Notes under the pieces: model-generated | Database searches by the model: none | What the model was told of the DNA's origin: nothing | What the model saw: the letters and a program-made list of their open reading frames with translations, nothing else | Translations under genes and position numbers: made by a program | Shown here: piece by piece, positions 5,174-6,355 of the stretch | Numbering within the stretch: position 1 is the stretch's first letter | Layout: each line of letters starts with the position of its first letter | Assembly: GCA_016235225.1 (NCBI GenBank) | Contig: JACRLS010000168.1 | Span: forward strand, 1-6,355 | Source: Nitrospirota bacterium | GTDB lineage: Bacteria > Nitrospirota > Nitrospiria > Nitrospirales > Nitrospiraceae | Direction of reading: 5' to 3' | DNA: 6,355 nucleotides

Positions 5174-5674
5174 ATGTCCTCTCTCACGACACCGGACCAG
5201 GCCGCCACGGCACTTTTCGGCGTCATGCCCTGCGTGGTGACCCAGGCGACACTGGATGAATATGGTCTCGTGATAGCCGATGGACAGGTTCCTCGGCTCA
5301 CGCGCGAGCTGCTCATCCTCAACCTGTTCTGGGTCGTCTCGGTGCTGGATGCGACGCTGTCCGACAAGGATCGCGATCGTGTCTTCACTGCGTTGCTTCA
5401 CCGGGTGACAGAGGCCTGGGCGCTCGAATTAGGTCTGCCCGACGACTTGCGGGCCGGATTCGAGGACGATCTCCGACATCGTCATACCCAATATGCCGAG
5501 GTGGTTCAGAACGGCGGGGTGCAGGTCTCCGTGCTGACGGAAGCAGCCGGCGCGATCGAAGCGGAAGAGATCGTGCCCGAGGCCGCCCGGCCAATGCTCC
5601 TGGCGCTTCTGATTGATCTGGATCCCAGCGGGGATATTGGGGAAACGGTCGACGAGATCGACCTGGCAGGGTAG
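5174..5674 (+). CDS. Acidic helical protein of unknown function
   Basis: I do not recognise this 166-residue protein. The ATG at 5174 is chosen because GGGGAG (5161-5166) lies seven bases upstream and a promoter-like sequence sits just before it; an in-frame ATG at 5105 has neither. The product is acidic and largely helical, with no signal peptide, so it is probably cytosolic. Residues about 42-60 (LTRELLILNLFWVVSVLDA) form a hydrophobic helix too broken by charges to be a clear membrane span. Then come a charged helix (LSDKDRDRVFTALLHRVTEAWALELG), a basic patch FEDDLRHRHTQYAEVVQNGG, and an acidic C-terminus (DLDPSGDIGETVDEIDLAG). No catalytic motif is evident. It is divergent from the outer-membrane protein gene and converges on gpmA with a 5-bp gap. 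Codon use looks like that of the neighbours, so I take it as a real gene. Confidence 0.8.
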   Translation: MSSLTTPDQAATALFGVMPCVVTQATLDEYGLVIADGQVPRLTRELLILNLFWVVSVLDATLSDKDRDRVFTALLHRVTEAWALELGLPDDLRAGFEDDLRHRHTQYAEVVQNGGVQVSVLTEAAGAIEAEEIVPEAARPMLLALLIDLDPSGDIGETVDEIDLAG

Positions 5675-5679
5675 TGCGA

Positions 5680-6285
5680 TCAGAGATATCGGTGGCTCAC
5701 CACTCGAGTGGCGGCGTCAAACTCATACAGCAGCGGAGCGCCCGTCGGGATATTGAGCTCCAGCACCTCGGCCTGCGAGAGCTTGTCAAGATGCATCACG
5801 AGCGCACGGAGACTGTTCCCGTGGGCAGCCACCAGGATGGTCTCTCCCGCCTTCAGATAGGGAAGGATGGCCTTCTCATAGTAGGGCAGCACCCGCTCAG
5901 CCGTATCTTTCAGGCTCTCGCCGCCGGGAGGGCGCACGTCGAAGCTGCGCCGCCAAATCTTCACCTGTGCGGCGCCGTACTTCTGCGCGGTTTCGGTCTT
6001 GTTTAGGCCTTGGAGCTCGCCATACAGGCGCTCGTTGAGCGCCTGATCGCGCTGGATCGGAATCCCAGGCTGGTCGATGACCTCCAGCGCGATCCGCAAG
6101 GTCTCGATCGCCCGCTTCAGGACCGAGGAAAAGGCCCGATTGAACGTCATGCCGGTGAGCTTCTTGCCGGCCTCCTTGGCCTCCTGCTCACCCTTGGGCG
6201 ACAGCGGCACATCCACCCATCCGGTGAACCGGTTCTCCAGATTCCACTGTGACTCTCCATGTCGTAACAGGACCAGGCGGCTCAT
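5680..6285 (-). CDS. gpmA: 2,3-bisphosphoglycerate-dependent phosphoglycerate mutase
   Basis: Interconverts 3- and 2-phosphoglycerate in glycolysis and gluconeogenesis through a phosphohistidine intermediate; cytosolic. The 201-residue protein begins MSRLVLLRHGESQWN with catalytic His9 in the RHG motif. It continues with NRFTGWVDVPLSPKGEQEA (18-36), Arg58 in SSVLKRAIET, LNERLYGELQG (83-93) with Glu85 and Tyr88, RPPGGESL (118-125), and the second catalytic His155 in AAHGNSLRAL. It is shorter than the E. coli enzyme (about 250 residues), chiefly in the region after LQGLNK and at the C-terminus, but all active-site residues are present, as in the short bacterial forms. AAGGAG at 6292-6297 lies six bases before the ATG. 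Its own promoter lies just upstream, and the gene appears monocistronic. Confidence 0.95.
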   Translation of the reverse strand: MSRLVLLRHGESQWNLENRFTGWVDVPLSPKGEQEAKEAGKKLTGMTFNRAFSSVLKRAIETLRIALEVIDQPGIPIQRDQALNERLYGELQGLNKTETAQKYGAAQVKIWRRSFDVRPPGGESLKDTAERVLPYYEKAILPYLKAGETILVAAHGNSLRALVMHLDKLSQAEVLELNIPTGAPLLYEFDAATRVVSHRYL

Positions 6286-6305
6286 GTGCGACTCCTTGCG
6301 AGGAT

Positions 6306-6341
6306 GTTCGCTGAGGATACGCGAACAAGAAAAGATGTCAA
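6306..6341 (-). promoter_or_regulatory. gpmA promoter with inverted repeat over the -10
   Basis: On the minus strand a perfect TTGACA (6341 to 6336) and TATCCT (6319 to 6314) are spaced by 16 bp, placing a start near 6307 and a leader of about 20 nt. The -10 lies inside the perfect inverted repeat GTTCGC (6306-6311) / GCGAAC (6321-6326) with a 9-bp centre, an operator-like arrangement. Confidence 0.65.
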
Positions 6342-6355
6342 GACAACCGCCTCAC

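Overview
The window is GC-rich, gene-dense bacterial chromosome. It carries housekeeping genes, a tRNA gene and a few small accessory genes; I see no phage, IS or CRISPR signature. The gene content (TrmI-type tRNA methyltransferase, AroE-AroK pair, a small RRM protein with a Gly-rich tail, a 2,3-BPG-dependent phosphoglycerate mutase, an outer-membrane barrel) and the texture of the spacers remind me of Nitrospira or a related Gram-negative lineage. That placement is an impression, not a computed result.

Left block, + strand (1-3718). A scrap of a possible upstream gene ends at 34. A roughly 160-bp spacer follows, holding a good leftward promoter-like sequence. Then come trmI and an SDR oxidoreductase, coupled by an ATGA overlap. 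Next is a small exported protein gene interrupted by an in-frame amber codon, then aroE and aroK. AroE makes shikimate and AroK phosphorylates it, so the pair catalyses two successive steps of chorismate synthesis. Both aro starts lack a Shine-Dalgarno sequence and directly follow low-complexity, repeat-like tracts.

Middle block (3719-4377). A promoter-like region precedes the remains of an RRM RNA-binding protein gene whose first part (beta-1/RNP2/helix 1) is missing. A perfect 17-bp hairpin follows. Then comes tRNA-Arg(UCG), whose promoter has a consensus -35 and a 7-bp inverted repeat filling the spacer.

Right block (4378-6355). A signal-peptide-bearing outer-membrane beta-barrel gene (- strand) is divergent from an acidic, helical protein of unknown function (+ strand), with two candidate promoters between them. 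That + gene converges, with only 5 bp between stops, on gpmA (- strand). The gpmA promoter has a consensus -35, and its -10 sits inside a perfect inverted repeat.

I did not find a clearly new multi-gene system. The points most worth checking are the two damaged or unusual genes (amber-interrupted exported protein, half-RRM), the operator-like dyads in the tRNA and gpmA promoters, the SD-less aro starts, and the acidic cofactor loop of AroE.
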